Shown here: piece after piece, positions 24,972-34,781 of the stretch
How the letters are laid out: each line of letters begins with the position of its first letter
Numbering within the stretch: position 1 is the first letter of the stretch
Assembly (NCBI GenBank): GCA_037178625.1
Contig: CM074143.1
Span: 1-64,000, forward strand
Origin: Skeletonema tropicum
Taxonomy: Eukaryota; Bacillariophyta; Thalassiosirophyceae; Thalassiosirales; Thalassiosiraceae
Reading direction: 5' to 3'
Length of the DNA: 64,000 nt
Made by a program: the position numbers and the translations under genes
Notes under the pieces: model-generated
Told to the model about the DNA's origin: nothing
Seen by the model: the letters and a program-made list of their open reading frames with translations, nothing else
The model's database searches: none

Positions 24972-27870
24972 AGACTTGGAAGCTCTCTGCTTTTACCAGC
25001 AATCAATGTATTACGCAAAGGGGTACAAAAAGGATGGTCTGTCCAATGATGCCGGAGCCGAAACAAAACAAATGGCATTTGAAAAAGGTCACCCTGGCGT
25101 GAACTTCGCTTATCTGAGCAAGCTGAAACGTGTCAGGATCCCAAACGTGTCGCTACCCGATGGTAGCCTGTGCCGCATCGAAGAACTTCGCGTCAACGAC
25201 GATGCACCAAGCGAAGAGGTGAAAAAGAAACGAGAGAATTATGCAAAGATGGCTCTTTTGATGTTCTGCCCCTTTCGTGGGGAAAATGGATTAGACGTTT
25301 TGAAGGGGGAACGGACCGAAGGGAATAGTTACTGGAACAGATTCAATGCGTTCCGCATCGAGTACTATAGGCAGATGGGCCGTCTTTCTTATAAAGAAAA
25401 ATGCGAGACGGAGTTCCTGCTACCGCCGAGTGCTATTGACATCAAAGACGACAAAAAGCTTGTTATCGAAACAGTATTTGTATCTGAATGAGGACGGCAA
25501 TGAAACTGGGCCCGCTTTCTGGGTTAAAGGATTTGATATTTTACAGAACAACGAGGACAGAATGAGTATGGAACAATGTCAAGGCCGCGCTACAGACGTA
25601 ATTTCGGATCTTGCACCTTTCCCAGAGAAATACGCTGAAAGGGATGCACGGGATGACTCGGAGGAGCAGAATGACAATCTAGTAAAAGATATCGCCTTTT
25701 ACTGTGCACAATACGAAAATGGGGAGGAGGGAGAAGAATACGAGAATTTTGTCCGCGCCTACACTCACAAAAGGCTCCTTGATCCGACCAACATTACCCA
25801 TACCCGTCTCGTGGAAGCCCGTCTTGCATCGTCGTCGCCAGATGAATCAATCATCTCCAGCTCGACCAATAATACTGCTATCTCTGGGAATGATATTGGT
25901 GCATCTACCACTACCAGCACCGCTACCCCCACAGTATCAAATGATCGAAAGTCCGAGGAGACAGAGAGGGGATCATACCCCACTATCATACAGCTGATCA
26001 AGGGTTCACTCCTGGGTGGAGGGAATTACGATGATGTTTACTCCACAGATGAATCCGACTGCAATATGAACATTCCTGTTCCGGATTCGCCGCATGAGCA
26101 AGGATGTGCCGGGGAGGACAAACCTCAACAGGTTTCAGTTCCTACACTCGAAGGTGTTGCTCGTGCTGTCCTGCGGGATGAAAAGAAACGCCTCGACGAG
26201 AAACAATACATCATGTACGAAGTGATTGCCTGTTCATTCTTGCTTGGTTTATTGACGCAAGACGAAGACGGCTCAACGTTACTAGGGGGACTATGGACCG
26301 CAATCGGGAAAGATACCATGAATGACATCGAGGCATTGAAGCAGGAATTACGAGAGAGGGGAGGAAGAGAGCAGCTGCTCATGTTTGTGACGGGATTTGC
26401 CGGAGCAGGTAAAAGCACCGCAATCAAGATTGCACAGAAGTTTTGCTACGAATTTTGCAAGGCTACGTCTATCATGTGGGCGGATAATACATTTCTGTTT
26501 ACGGCCTACACTGGATCAGCTGCTGCTGCGTTTGGGGGGGTCACCACAGTGAAGGCAACCTACATCGCCAAACAGGGCAGCACTCCACACCTGAGCGCTG
26601 ACGAGGAGAAGGCGTTTGAGGGTGTCCGCATCCTCATAATCGACGAGGTGTCATTCCTGAAAGATGACGAGCTTTTGAAGCTTGACAGGACTTTGCAGAG
26701 GATTGGTAATAATCGCCAACCATTTGGAGGGTATAGCATCATATTTGCTGGAGACTTTCAACAAAACGAGCCTATTCAAATGAAAGCATCGCAAAAGTTA
26801 TGGCACCCCACATCCTCGAGACATTTTGAGAACAACATCAACTGCGCCATCATCCTGGATGGTCTCCACCGATTTAAAGACGATGAAGCATATGGACGCA
26901 TTCTGCAGAGATTGTGTAGAGGTGAAATGACACAGGATGACGTGGATAAAATCAACAAGAGATACGTTGGTGACGATGGTATTAAATTACCCAAGCAATT
27001 CGATGGCGATACCTGCTACGCTTGTGAGACCAATAAGCAAAGAAATGCAATAACAGCGGCCATATTTCAAGAGCATCTTAGGCAAACACACCCACAAGCT
27101 GGCGACGACGACGATCCCCCCCATCACACTATCATTATAAAAGGCCTCATAGAATCACTAACTTCGTCGGATGCAAAAGTTGGTACGCTGCGCCAGAGAA
27201 TAATTGAACTCGGAGATACAGACGTGAGACAGGGAAAGAAATTGATAAGTCCGCATCTTTGTTGTTATATTGGCGCATATTTCATGTGCAATTCAAACGA
27301 TAATCTGAAGGAACAAGGAACGGGTAACGGAACCCAGGCTCGACTAGTTCGGGTGAAATTGAGAGACAACCCAATTAGCTATGGGTGCGAAGTGTGGGAC
27401 GGAAGAAAGGTCTGGACTGTCTGCGCATCGGACGTGGAATTTGCCGAGTTCGAACACTATCCCAGAAAAGGTGATTCGCCAAGATATTTCAAACTCAAGC
27501 CCAAAAAGGTCACTGCCACAGCGCACGTAACCCCCATGACATGACGAAAGAGACAATACCGATGGCGTGTGGTGTGACTCAACTTCCGGTGAATGCAAGC
27601 GACGCCATTACAGGCCACAAACTCCAAGGTCTGACGAAAGACAATGTCATTGTCTGCTCCTGGAACAGGTCCACTAACTGGATATACGTTATTCTTTCTC
27701 GGGTTCGGACTCTAACAGGCCTATATTTGTTCCGAAGACTTAAGCTCCGTGATATCAAACCACCATCACGAGACTACATGGCCTTTCTCGACCGAATGAG
27801 AGGTCTCCAACAAATTGATTTTGACAGGGCGAGGAGACGAGGACGTCTTGAAGATGTAAATGTAGTGTAG
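24972..27870 (+). pseudogene. PIF1-like SF1 helicase, 5' end missing, two frame breaks
   Basis: Three consecutive plus-strand frames form one helicase. 24972-25491 gives an N-terminal part with a FCPFR motif. About 25470-27543 carries Walker A GFAGAGKST, Walker B ILIIDEVSFL and motif III FAGDFQQ. 27541-27870 carries the C-terminal motifs ITGHKLQGLT and YVILSRVRT. The joins need a shift from frame 1 to 2 near 25480 and from 2 back to 1 near 27540. The family unwinds DNA at forks and telomeres, but this architecture, with the FCPFR region ahead of the helicase, recalls Helitron-type proteins. No Rep domain is visible; it could lie in the gap. The best reading is a decaying mobile-element helicase. 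An intact gene with sequencing errors cannot be excluded, since both breaks are small and all helicase motifs survive. Confidence 0.8.
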
Positions 27871-28035
27871 ACTCAGGGTAATACATAGCCTTGATGTGTT
27901 TGAATAAAGCAAGTATATATACTACCTGTATGTATGCATATCTATAATCCAAGCGAAATTGATTTTGTCTACAAGGTTGTTTATGTCTATAGGGTTGTTT
28001 TGTCTCAATTCTATTGTAATCCTTCTTCTGCCCCC

Positions 28036-28461
28036 TCAAAACTCCCCAGAGCCAGGGTGTGTCATACTTTCAGTGACTCCTGTGTCGGAGACTATCTTCG
28101 CGAAGAGTGAACCATTTGATATCAACGTAATCGTTTCCTTTAGATTAATCAGACGCCTTGACAACCCACTTGTCCCTTCTTCATCTGTATTTATCAATGA
28201 GGCATCCGCAGCCTCTAATTGCATGCGGCATTTGTCAATACCTAGAACAAGTCGATACAGATTACAAGGACGTATGTCATCAATCTTTGCGACTTTCCTA
28301 CAGATAGGGCAGCTTAGGCTCTTCGATAACCATAGCTCTAAGCAAGAATTGCAAAACTCGTGTCCGCATTTATCCAGATGCACAGCGTCATTGAACACAT
28401 CAAGGCAGATGGGGCAGATAAGCCTCTTCAGGAGGGGGTCATCGAATTCATTATTCGTCAT
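28036..28461 (-). CDS. Small C3HC4 RING-finger protein
   Basis: A 141-residue protein starting at ATG 28461 (the frame also extends 7 codons upstream to a TTG). The RING lies at residues 14-54: CPIC, then 12 residues, CGHEFCNSC and a final SCPIC, so all eight zinc ligands are present in C3HC4 order. RING domains of this type usually act as E3 ubiquitin ligases by recruiting an E2. The remaining 85 residues are hydrophilic with no recognised substrate domain. It faces the helicase remnant tail to tail, and the two could be parts of one mobile segment, though nothing proves it. Confidence 0.75.
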   Translation of the reverse strand: MTNNEFDDPLLKRLICPICLDVFNDAVHLDKCGHEFCNSCLELWLSKSLSCPICRKVAKIDDIRPCNLYRLVLGIDKCRMQLEAADASLINTDEEGTSGLSRRLINLKETITLISNGSLFAKIVSDTGVTESMTHPGSGEF

Positions 28462-28839
28462 GGATGGATATGGTAAATTCAATTAATGTAGTAACGCACT
28501 CTGGACATCACCAGTTAATATGTGGAACAAGTGACTGTTCAAGATCTATCTAATGCTACAATTATTTGGTAGGCTCTGATTTTTTATGCTGCATATCAGA
28601 AATTTAAGTACGTCAGGTGTGCCCTCTCTTGAAGGGGCTACTTGCTGTGTGTGCGCTGCCGTTGGTGTTCTCTTCAGTTCTCAGGTGAGGCCTAATCAAG
28701 ATCGGCTTGTCAACTGAGTACCGATTCCCTTTATCGGCGAGAAACGGTGTCAAGGTGTCAGCTTATGTAGCCCCACACACGATTGATGAGAAGGGGTACT
28801 TGAAGCTCAGCTCAAGCAAACATGACACCCCCACATAGA

Positions 28840-29337
28840 TACTGTTCGTTTGCTTTCAGCTTGCAAGTTTTTTTTCAGTATCATGATTATGGTGGCAAGT
28901 AAGGTATCGATGAGATCCTAATGGCCAAGGGATGACGATTACCACTGCAAGGAAGTTCTAAATCCTTCTAGTTACTGTGTTATTGAGGGTCGTAGGAAGC
29001 CATTTTTCACCATGGTCTGGGTCCATTATGGATGGTTGATGGCCGGTGAGTACCGCATGTACGTAGGAAGTAGTATGATATGAAACGGTACTGGGTTTTT
29101 ATCCGAAGCCACACACAATTGACTCGACTTCAAAAACTTCAAGTTGGAGGAGGTTGCTTAATTGTGCGACGCTTAGCACTTTTGCTACCCACATAAACAC
29201 AAACGGCGGGCAGATCAAAACACAGAGGAAGAACTGACGCGCGTTTTAAAAAAATAACGGAGTCAAAACTCCCACGAGAAAAAAAGTTAAGCGTCGCACA
29301 AAATAGGTACTTGCAAACTGAAAGCAAACGAACAGTA
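28840..29337. mobile_element. MITE-like element with 29-bp terminal inverted repeats
   Basis: Bases 28840-28868 and 29309-29337 are inverted copies matching at 28 of 29 positions (end sequence TACTGTTCGTTTGCTTTCAG). They enclose 440 bp without a convincing gene. A second nested inverted pair, TTGTGCGACGCTTA at 29162-29175 and its complement at 29288-29301, lies inside. I see no clear target-site duplication next to the ends. Size and structure fit a non-autonomous DNA transposon. Confidence 0.55.
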
Positions 29338-29490
29338 GAGTGTTTAGCCGCCGGATTGGAAAGACGCCGAGCAATGCAGGTGAAAGGGGTTTCATAAATA
29401 TATCTACTTAGAGGAGTAAACTTACACTGCAGGAAATCAACAAGTCCATACAAAAATAAAAGCTGGTGATCTGAAAAATTGTATGGTAGC

Positions 29491-31638
29491 ATGGCACCCT
29501 TTTTTCTTCAAACCCTTGAGTTTCGGTGCTCGTTGGAGATGCGAGACTTTCTCAATCAACGTCGTCTTAATCCTGAAGAAGAACAAAAAGTAAATCGTGG
29601 AGTTGAGATCGAACTGGAGACCTTTGGGCGACTGGATAAAAATAAACTTCGAAAGGTCTCCAACTTGCCTGAAGAACTCATTGACTATTTGAGTGGAGGC
29701 AAAAGGGAGATCCCAGAGTACTTTCATTTTCCCATCAAACGTTATGTTCCAGAACGACGCAAACGTGAAGAAAGGGCAGACGATTATCTGAAGATGTTGG
29801 CTGACATCATACGCATATACCGGAAAACATTTGTTGGTATCTGGAAAAGCACTTATCTTATGAATGGTGGAGGTCCACTGGACGGATCTCAGGATGTTAC
29901 AGCGTTCCCCGGAAAGCTTCGAGCGCTCGTCCCGACAATAGACGCCGCCGCATGGATCGAGACTCATCATCAGTTCACCAATACTTATGGGCAAACTCTT
30001 GTCGAGCATAAATTGACATGGCTGCCTCCATCAATGGATCAAGAATTGTGCATCGTCAACATTTGGGACAAGACTTTCGAAACTTATATTTCCGAGCTTG
30101 ATCCCTCAATTTCCTTGGATTCTCAAGGGACAGCTGCTGACATGGCTCCTCCAACAAGCCCCCCAACAGCTTCTGAAGTGGCTCATCCAACAAGAGAGGA
30201 TCAACAAGTTGCCTCAGATAGTCAAGAAACTAAAGTGGCTCGTCAAGGAATAACAAAAGGGGAGCTAGACTTTGCCAATGAAAACGACATTAATTTCGCT
30301 GAATTGAAAAAGGCCACTACAGCACTCCTCGGGGATTTCTTGTGCAAGTTGGAAGCAGTGAAAGCTGATTCTTTTCCTGCTGCTGCTGCTGCTGCTGGTG
30401 GTGAAGGTCGTGCTGGTCTATTGTTTGAACCTGGCCCTTCTGCAGAATGCCTCCCATTGCAGGAAACAGCCACTTTTCTGCTCGATGCGCTGGGTTTGGC
30501 TTCGTCTCGATCTGGTGATGAGTCCTCTTTACGTGCCAGTGATGAAGGTCGAAAGCCCCCATATCTCCAACATCTTCCTCCTCGAGCAAGGTACGAACAG
30601 GATCAACAGTTACAGCAAAGATCGTTTGAACCTGGCCTTTCTGGAGAACAACCACCGGGAGCGGGAGGTCAGGATCTGGCGAATTACCTCCCAAGGCATA
30701 TGGCCACTTTTGTGCCGGGTGATCCAATCCAACCCCACCATGTTAGTCCTGCTGCTGCTGCTGCTGGAGTTGCTGCTTCTGCTTCGTCTAGAGGATCTGG
30801 TGATGAGTCCTCATTACTTGCCAGTGATGAAGGTCGAAAGCCCCCATATCTCCAACATCTTCCTCCTCGAGCAAGGTACGAACAGGATCAACAGTTACAG
30901 CAAAGATCGTTTGAACCTGGCCTTTCTGGAGAACAACCACCGGGAGCGGGAGGTCAGGATCTGGCGAATTACCTCCCAAGGCAGATGGCCACTTTTGTGC
31001 CGGGTGATCCAATCCAACCCCACCATGTTAGTCCTGCTGCTGCTGCTGCTGGAGTTGCTGCTTCTGCTTCGTCTAGAGGATCTGGTGATGAGTCCTCATT
31101 ACTTGCCAGTGATGAAGATCGAAAGCCCCCATATCTCCCACATCTTTCTCCTCGAGCAAGGTACGAACAGGATCAACAGTTACAGCAATGGAATTATGGT
31201 AGATTGACACCACCCTATCTACAGACCCCTCCGACCGAGGCCACGTTTCCTCGTTATGTTGATGCTGGTTTTGGATCTCATGCGAATAACTCGGCAGGTG
31301 CACATAATGGCCGCCGCCATCACTATGATTATGATTACATGCCAGCACAATCAAACAGGGGCTATGATGTTCCCATGTACGCAACTGCATTTCGTCAACC
31401 TCATTACCGTATCACTGAACCACATGACGAGCACACACAAGAAAGAATTCAACGCTCTTATTCAGACAGAGCTCGCAGAGCTGCAGTTGGGTACAAACGC
31501 AATCACTCTGGAAGTAGGACTGACGTGCCACACAACGAGTACAGCTATCATGATCGTGCCCCTAGTAATGACCAAAGACATGAGCGAAATTCGGATCACT
31601 TCCCTTGCTCCATTAGCTTGAGAACTACCCATCGCTGA
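29491..31638 (+). CDS. Unknown 715-residue protein with 95-residue internal repeats
   Basis: The frame opens at TTG 29479; the first ATG is 29491, and a second ATG at 29539 is also possible. The N-terminal ~210 residues are mixed and globular-looking, with many charged residues and a Trp-containing core (VGIWKSTYLMNGGG). From about residue 220 the protein becomes low-complexity. Residues ~341-563 hold 2.4 tandem copies of a 95-residue unit containing KPPYLQHLPPRARYEQDQQ, a LSGEQPPGAGGQ patch, FVPGDPIQPHH and an Ala run. The C-terminus is rich in His, Tyr, Arg and Ser. There is no signal peptide or membrane segment. I do not recognise the family. The repeated disordered part suggests a scaffold or nucleic-acid-associated protein, but that is a guess. 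Confidence 0.65.
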   Translation: MAPFFLQTLEFRCSLEMRDFLNQRRLNPEEEQKVNRGVEIELETFGRLDKNKLRKVSNLPEELIDYLSGGKREIPEYFHFPIKRYVPERRKREERADDYLKMLADIIRIYRKTFVGIWKSTYLMNGGGPLDGSQDVTAFPGKLRALVPTIDAAAWIETHHQFTNTYGQTLVEHKLTWLPPSMDQELCIVNIWDKTFETYISELDPSISLDSQGTAADMAPPTSPPTASEVAHPTREDQQVASDSQETKVARQGITKGELDFANENDINFAELKKATTALLGDFLCKLEAVKADSFPAAAAAAGGEGRAGLLFEPGPSAECLPLQETATFLLDALGLASSRSGDESSLRASDEGRKPPYLQHLPPRARYEQDQQLQQRSFEPGLSGEQPPGAGGQDLANYLPRHMATFVPGDPIQPHHVSPAAAAAGVAASASSRGSGDESSLLASDEGRKPPYLQHLPPRARYEQDQQLQQRSFEPGLSGEQPPGAGGQDLANYLPRQMATFVPGDPIQPHHVSPAAAAAGVAASASSRGSGDESSLLASDEDRKPPYLPHLSPRARYEQDQQLQQWNYGRLTPPYLQTPPTEATFPRYVDAGFGSHANNSAGAHNGRRHHYDYDYMPAQSNRGYDVPMYATAFRQPHYRITEPHDEHTQERIQRSYSDRARRAAVGYKRNHSGSRTDVPHNEYSYHDRAPSNDQRHERNSDHFPCSISLRTTHR
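30511..31180 (+). repeat. In-frame 285-bp tandem repeat in the coding sequence
   Basis: TCTGGTGATG recurs at 30511, 30796 and 31081, exactly 285 bp apart. The first two units are almost identical at DNA level, and the third breaks off after about 100 bp. The period is a multiple of three, so copy-number change keeps the frame. Confidence 0.9.
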
Positions 31639-32432
31639 AGTCGATCACCTGCTTTGATAACTCAGAACAATCATAGTCATTGTGGGATTACATTATTTGA
31701 ATTGCCTTGGTCATTCTATGACTTCAATCATTCACAAACTACTCTTTTGAATGGCCATCTAACCCTGTTTGATTCACGCTTAATGACTATTGTCTTGCGA
31801 GCTTGAAGTTTGGAGAACTCTCGCACGATCATCTCCAAGGCTCTCTAGTTCACTCTATACAATAAAACTCTAAATATGATTATATATATTATATAGAGGA
31901 TGCGAAATCTGAAATTGTACGACCAGGATGACGCCTGTGTTCAGCCCCTCTACTGCTTGCTTGCGATGCTTCTTCAACTGCTGCCCCGTCGGTCATATCC
32001 GAACATTTGTTGTGAACAAGATGAGCAAATGACTTTGTCGGTGTCATCCCTTCGCTTTCCATGTTAGAGACTATACTCTTGAGGTGTCTTCCCTTGTTCG
32101 TCTTCATCAGTGTCATCAACTTCCTAACTGCACGTCTCATCATTTCCCTTCGAATATTTGCTACTTCTTGATGAGGGCTTCATATGATATATAATATATA
32201 GTATTATATATATATTTTATAATAAGATTTAACACGCTTCCTCCACGACTACAAGTCGCTGTCTTCCAACAGGACAGCTTCGTCAATTTCGTCCATATTA
32301 TAAATATACTTTTATAACAATAACAACAATATCTAAGAAGTATTTATCTATAACCCAGTGCCCTGAGACGCACATATCCCATCATAAATGAATTTTTATT
32401 TCCCCATGTCAGTGAGATGCTCACCAATAAGC
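31639..32432. other. AT-rich intergenic stretch
   Basis: I see no convincing gene. There are two AT microsatellite patches (about 31875-31900 and 32185-32225). An 84-codon minus-strand ORF with ATG at 32143 (ending 31889) is basic at its start, but it has no recognisable domain and may be fortuitous. Confidence 0.4.
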
Positions 32433-33122
32433 TCAGTCAAACCACATCTTCCCATTCCATTCGACGTCACTCACCTGCGAGATGACGCGCTTCCCCTCCA
32501 CCTCGCTTCCGAAAAACTCGATTAACAACTCTTCATCTTGCAAGATATCTTCCTTGCTAGTGCCGAAGTAAATCTTCTTGATGTACATAATGCAGTCCTT
32601 GTCGAGTAGGTAATAATTGAGAGGCATAGGAGGGTCCCCCGAGACATCGCCTCTGAACTTGAAGCTCTTCATTTCAAAATCAGACGAAGAGAACGAAGAG
32701 AAAGAGCTAGCAATCTTCTGACCAATCTCGCATGGCTCCTCTTCGGGATTCTGTCGCAGTGTAATGATACAGTTCCAGGGGTATGGCATCTCAGGGATAC
32801 TCTTCATAGGTTCGTCGTCCAAAGGCCTGAGTTGATCACGACGGGGCAATATGCAATCAATGTACCACCCAGAGGCAGAATCATCGCCATTGCGCCAAGC
32901 GTCCGTGAGAGGTTTGATGTAGGCCCCCTGATTTTTGCGGGTTGGTGACGAAACAATACTAATGACAATGTCAACCACTGCTGTCTGCAAACTATCGATG
33001 ATTCCACCCGAGGCTGCAGATGGAAATTTTGCTTTGATGGGGGAATAATTCACATTCTTCTTCACCCTTTTCGAACGGGGAGCAGCCGATGCAGCAACTG
33101 ATGTCTTCTTCGAGCCTGGCAT
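32433..33122 (-). CDS. Unknown 229-residue protein with a basic N-terminus
   Basis: I take ATG 33122 (MPGSKKTSV) as the start because the frame upstream runs through a repeated block and begins only at a TTG. The first ~30 residues are rich in Lys, Arg, Ser and Ala (RSKRVKKN), like a nuclear signal. The rest is acidic-hydrophobic with a Ser run (SSFSSFSSSDFE) and several Trp residues. No known domain is recognised. It is transcribed away from the histone H3 gene across 568 bp. Its first codons and 5' flank are homologous to the 5' flank of the MORN gene at 41440. Confidence 0.55.
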   Translation of the reverse strand: MPGSKKTSVAASAAPRSKRVKKNVNYSPIKAKFPSAASGGIIDSLQTAVVDIVISIVSSPTRKNQGAYIKPLTDAWRNGDDSASGWYIDCILPRRDQLRPLDDEPMKSIPEMPYPWNCIITLRQNPEEEPCEIGQKIASSFSSFSSSDFEMKSFKFRGDVSGDPPMPLNYYLLDKDCIMYIKKIYFGTSKEDILQDEELLIEFFGSEVEGKRVISQVSDVEWNGKMWFD

Positions 33123-33439
33123 ACTATCTTGGAGAATAAAGCAAATCTGATTTATGAGCCAAGCTCGGATCGGCCAACCCCAAATCAAAGCAAGCATATT
33201 ATCCAATATAGTAGTCCTAAGGTAGGGTTCTCAACCTTTGTTTTGATTCTGGGGTCTGCTACCTTTTACAAGATGTACGGCGGAAGTGGTGTGAACTTTT
33301 TTTAAATTGAGTTTTTGGGACTCAGTACCATCAAACCTGAGTCCACGATTAACTTCAATTTCAAATCTACCTTGGACGGAATTGGTATGAACTTTTTTTT
33401 CAAATTGAGTTTTTGGGACTTACATCAAACCTAAGTCCA
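33087..33439 (-). repeat. Inverted dispersed repeat, left copy (5' flank plus first codons)
   Basis: On the minus strand this block matches 41067-41400 on the plus strand almost throughout, including the AAGAAGACATCA coding stretch, the GGGGTTGGCCGATCCGAGC segment and the A-rich subrepeats. It covers the 5' flank and the first codons of the 229-residue gene. The right copy lacks about 20 bp around the ATG. Confidence 0.9.
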
Positions 33440-33590
33440 CAATCTTCAATTTCAAATCTACCTTTTACAGGATATGTACGTACGGGGATGCAGGAACTGG
33501 TATGAACTTTGTTCAAATTGAGTTTTCGGGACTTACCACAAACCTAAAAACCTAGGTTACTTTCAAATTTCAGATTGTGACCTAGCACTC
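33288..33590. repeat. Three degenerate ~100-bp tandem subrepeats
   Basis: The phrase GGTRTGAACTTT...CAAATTGAGTTTT begins at 33288, 33384 and 33499, with unit lengths of 96 and 115 bp followed by a decayed third unit. They occupy the space between the 229-residue gene and histone H3, so they may form part of a divergent promoter. Confidence 0.75.
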
Positions 33591-33690
33591 CAGGTAGGTA
33601 TCTCATAACATCGGAATCCCAACACAGTTCCATGGGGAGTAAGCAAATTCCTACTTCTCACAAATTTAGGAACAATAATAAGTAATTTTC

Positions 33691-34101
33691 ATGGCTCGAA
33701 CCAAGCAAACCGCCCGTATATCCACCGGAGGCAAAGCTCCTCACAAACAACTCGCCACCAAGGCAGCACGCAAATCTGCTCCCACCGCTGGAGGTGTCCG
33801 CAAGCCCTACCGCTACCGCCCAGGAACTGTCGCTCTTCGTGAGATCCGCCGTTACCAAAAAAGTGTGGATTTGATCATCCGAAAAGCTCCCTTTCAGCGT
33901 CTTGTGCGGGAGATTGCGCAGGATTTGATGTCAGATCTTAGGTTTCAGTCGACTGCCGTTTTGGCATTACAGGAGGCAGCTGAGGCTTATCTAACTGGCC
34001 TTTTTGAGGACACCAACCTTTGCGCTTTACATGCCAAGCGTGTAACAATAATGCCAAAGGATATCCAGCTTGCTCGTCGCCTTCGCGGAGAGCGGGCCTG
34101 A
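33691..34101 (+). CDS. Histone H3 variant with Ile9, His17 and Arg36
   Basis: A 136-codon intronless frame with the full H3 fold: N-tail ARTKQTAR, α[13 protein letters not shown], and the C-terminal [15 protein letters not shown]. It is a core nucleosome component. Counting from Ala1, the tail reads ...R8-I9-S10..., so Lys9 is Ile (codon ATA). Arg17 is His and Lys36 is Arg, and the segment 31-39 reads TAGGVRKPY. Lys4, 14, 18, 23, 27 and 37 remain. The protein is not CENP-A-like: loop 1 has normal length and the core is conserved. Loss of K9 and K36 means it cannot carry K9 methylation or acetylation or K36 methylation. The gene ends in an AATAAA-type 3' region rather than a histone stem-loop. 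This fits a replacement variant, or a relaxed copy. Confidence 0.93.
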   Translation: MARTKQTARISTGGKAPHKQLATKAARKSAPTAGGVRKPYRYRPGTVALREIRRYQKSVDLIIRKAPFQRLVREIAQDLMSDLRFQSTAVLALQEAAEAYLTGLFEDTNLCALHAKRVTIMPKDIQLARRLRGERA

Positions 34102-34133
34102 TCATGATGTATACAACAAGAAAAACATAAAAT

Positions 34134-34139
34134 AATAAA
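34134..34139 (+). terminator. Possible polyadenylation signal of the H3 gene
   Basis: AATAAA lies 33 bp after the H3 stop. A 7-bp hairpin (CCAATCA/TGATTGG, 34146-34166) follows, but it differs from the stem-loop found after H2A and H2B. Confidence 0.45.
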
Positions 34140-34781
34140 AGACTGCCAATCAGCAACCATGATTGGATAGCGCCCTATGAGGGAAATATACGAGTAATTA
34201 AATAGACCTGATGTTGATGTCAAAATTCAGCATTTGAGGCTGAAGGCTTGGTCTTTTTTTGTAAACACGCCAACTCAGCATATTACTTAAAAGAGTTAGT
34301 CCTACCGCAAATTCAAATGTGGATTAACAGCTCTCTCTGCAGTGCTTGGGGCATCCTAATCCTAACGCAGCCAACAGACAATCAGCACGGAACTCGCAAT
34401 ATATATTGGCACAGGAGGTCCTGTTCGTGTGCCAATCGGGGAAACACAGAGGAAGAGCCTTCGTTTTGTAAACTCCTTCTCAATCTGGACGGCGGCATTA
34501 GTTGTAATCTCGCCACTTGCTCACAAGCTTGCTATAAAGAAGGCAAGCATTCGCTGTGTTGTAACAGAATAGTGGTTGTTTGTAGAGGATGAATTGGGAC
34601 TTCCGTTTCTATGTAACATGCTGCAGCACACAGAAGAAAAGGATGAGAGAGGAGGAAGGGACTGAGAGAGAGCAGAATGCGAGACCACCTTTAGATTGAG
34701 ATTGATGAATGTTAACGAATTAACCCCGGTGATAACACTCAACATAAATATTTATATACCCAGATCACCAGTCAACTGTTC

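Noticed and set aside
30398..31207. 269-codon ORF in a second plus frame, and antisense ORFs over the 95-residue repeats
   Set aside because: They arise because the repeated DNA is open in several frames. The main frame is far longer and runs on both sides of the repeats.
33123..33206. Upstream extension of the 229-residue protein with a hydrophobic N-terminus
   Set aside because: It begins at a TTG or at an ATG within the dispersed repeat, and the ATG at 33122 is a better start.
34146..34166. Hairpin after H3 as a histone stem-loop
   Set aside because: The 7-bp stem with a 7-nt loop does not match the 6/4 structure or sequence shared by H2A and H2B.
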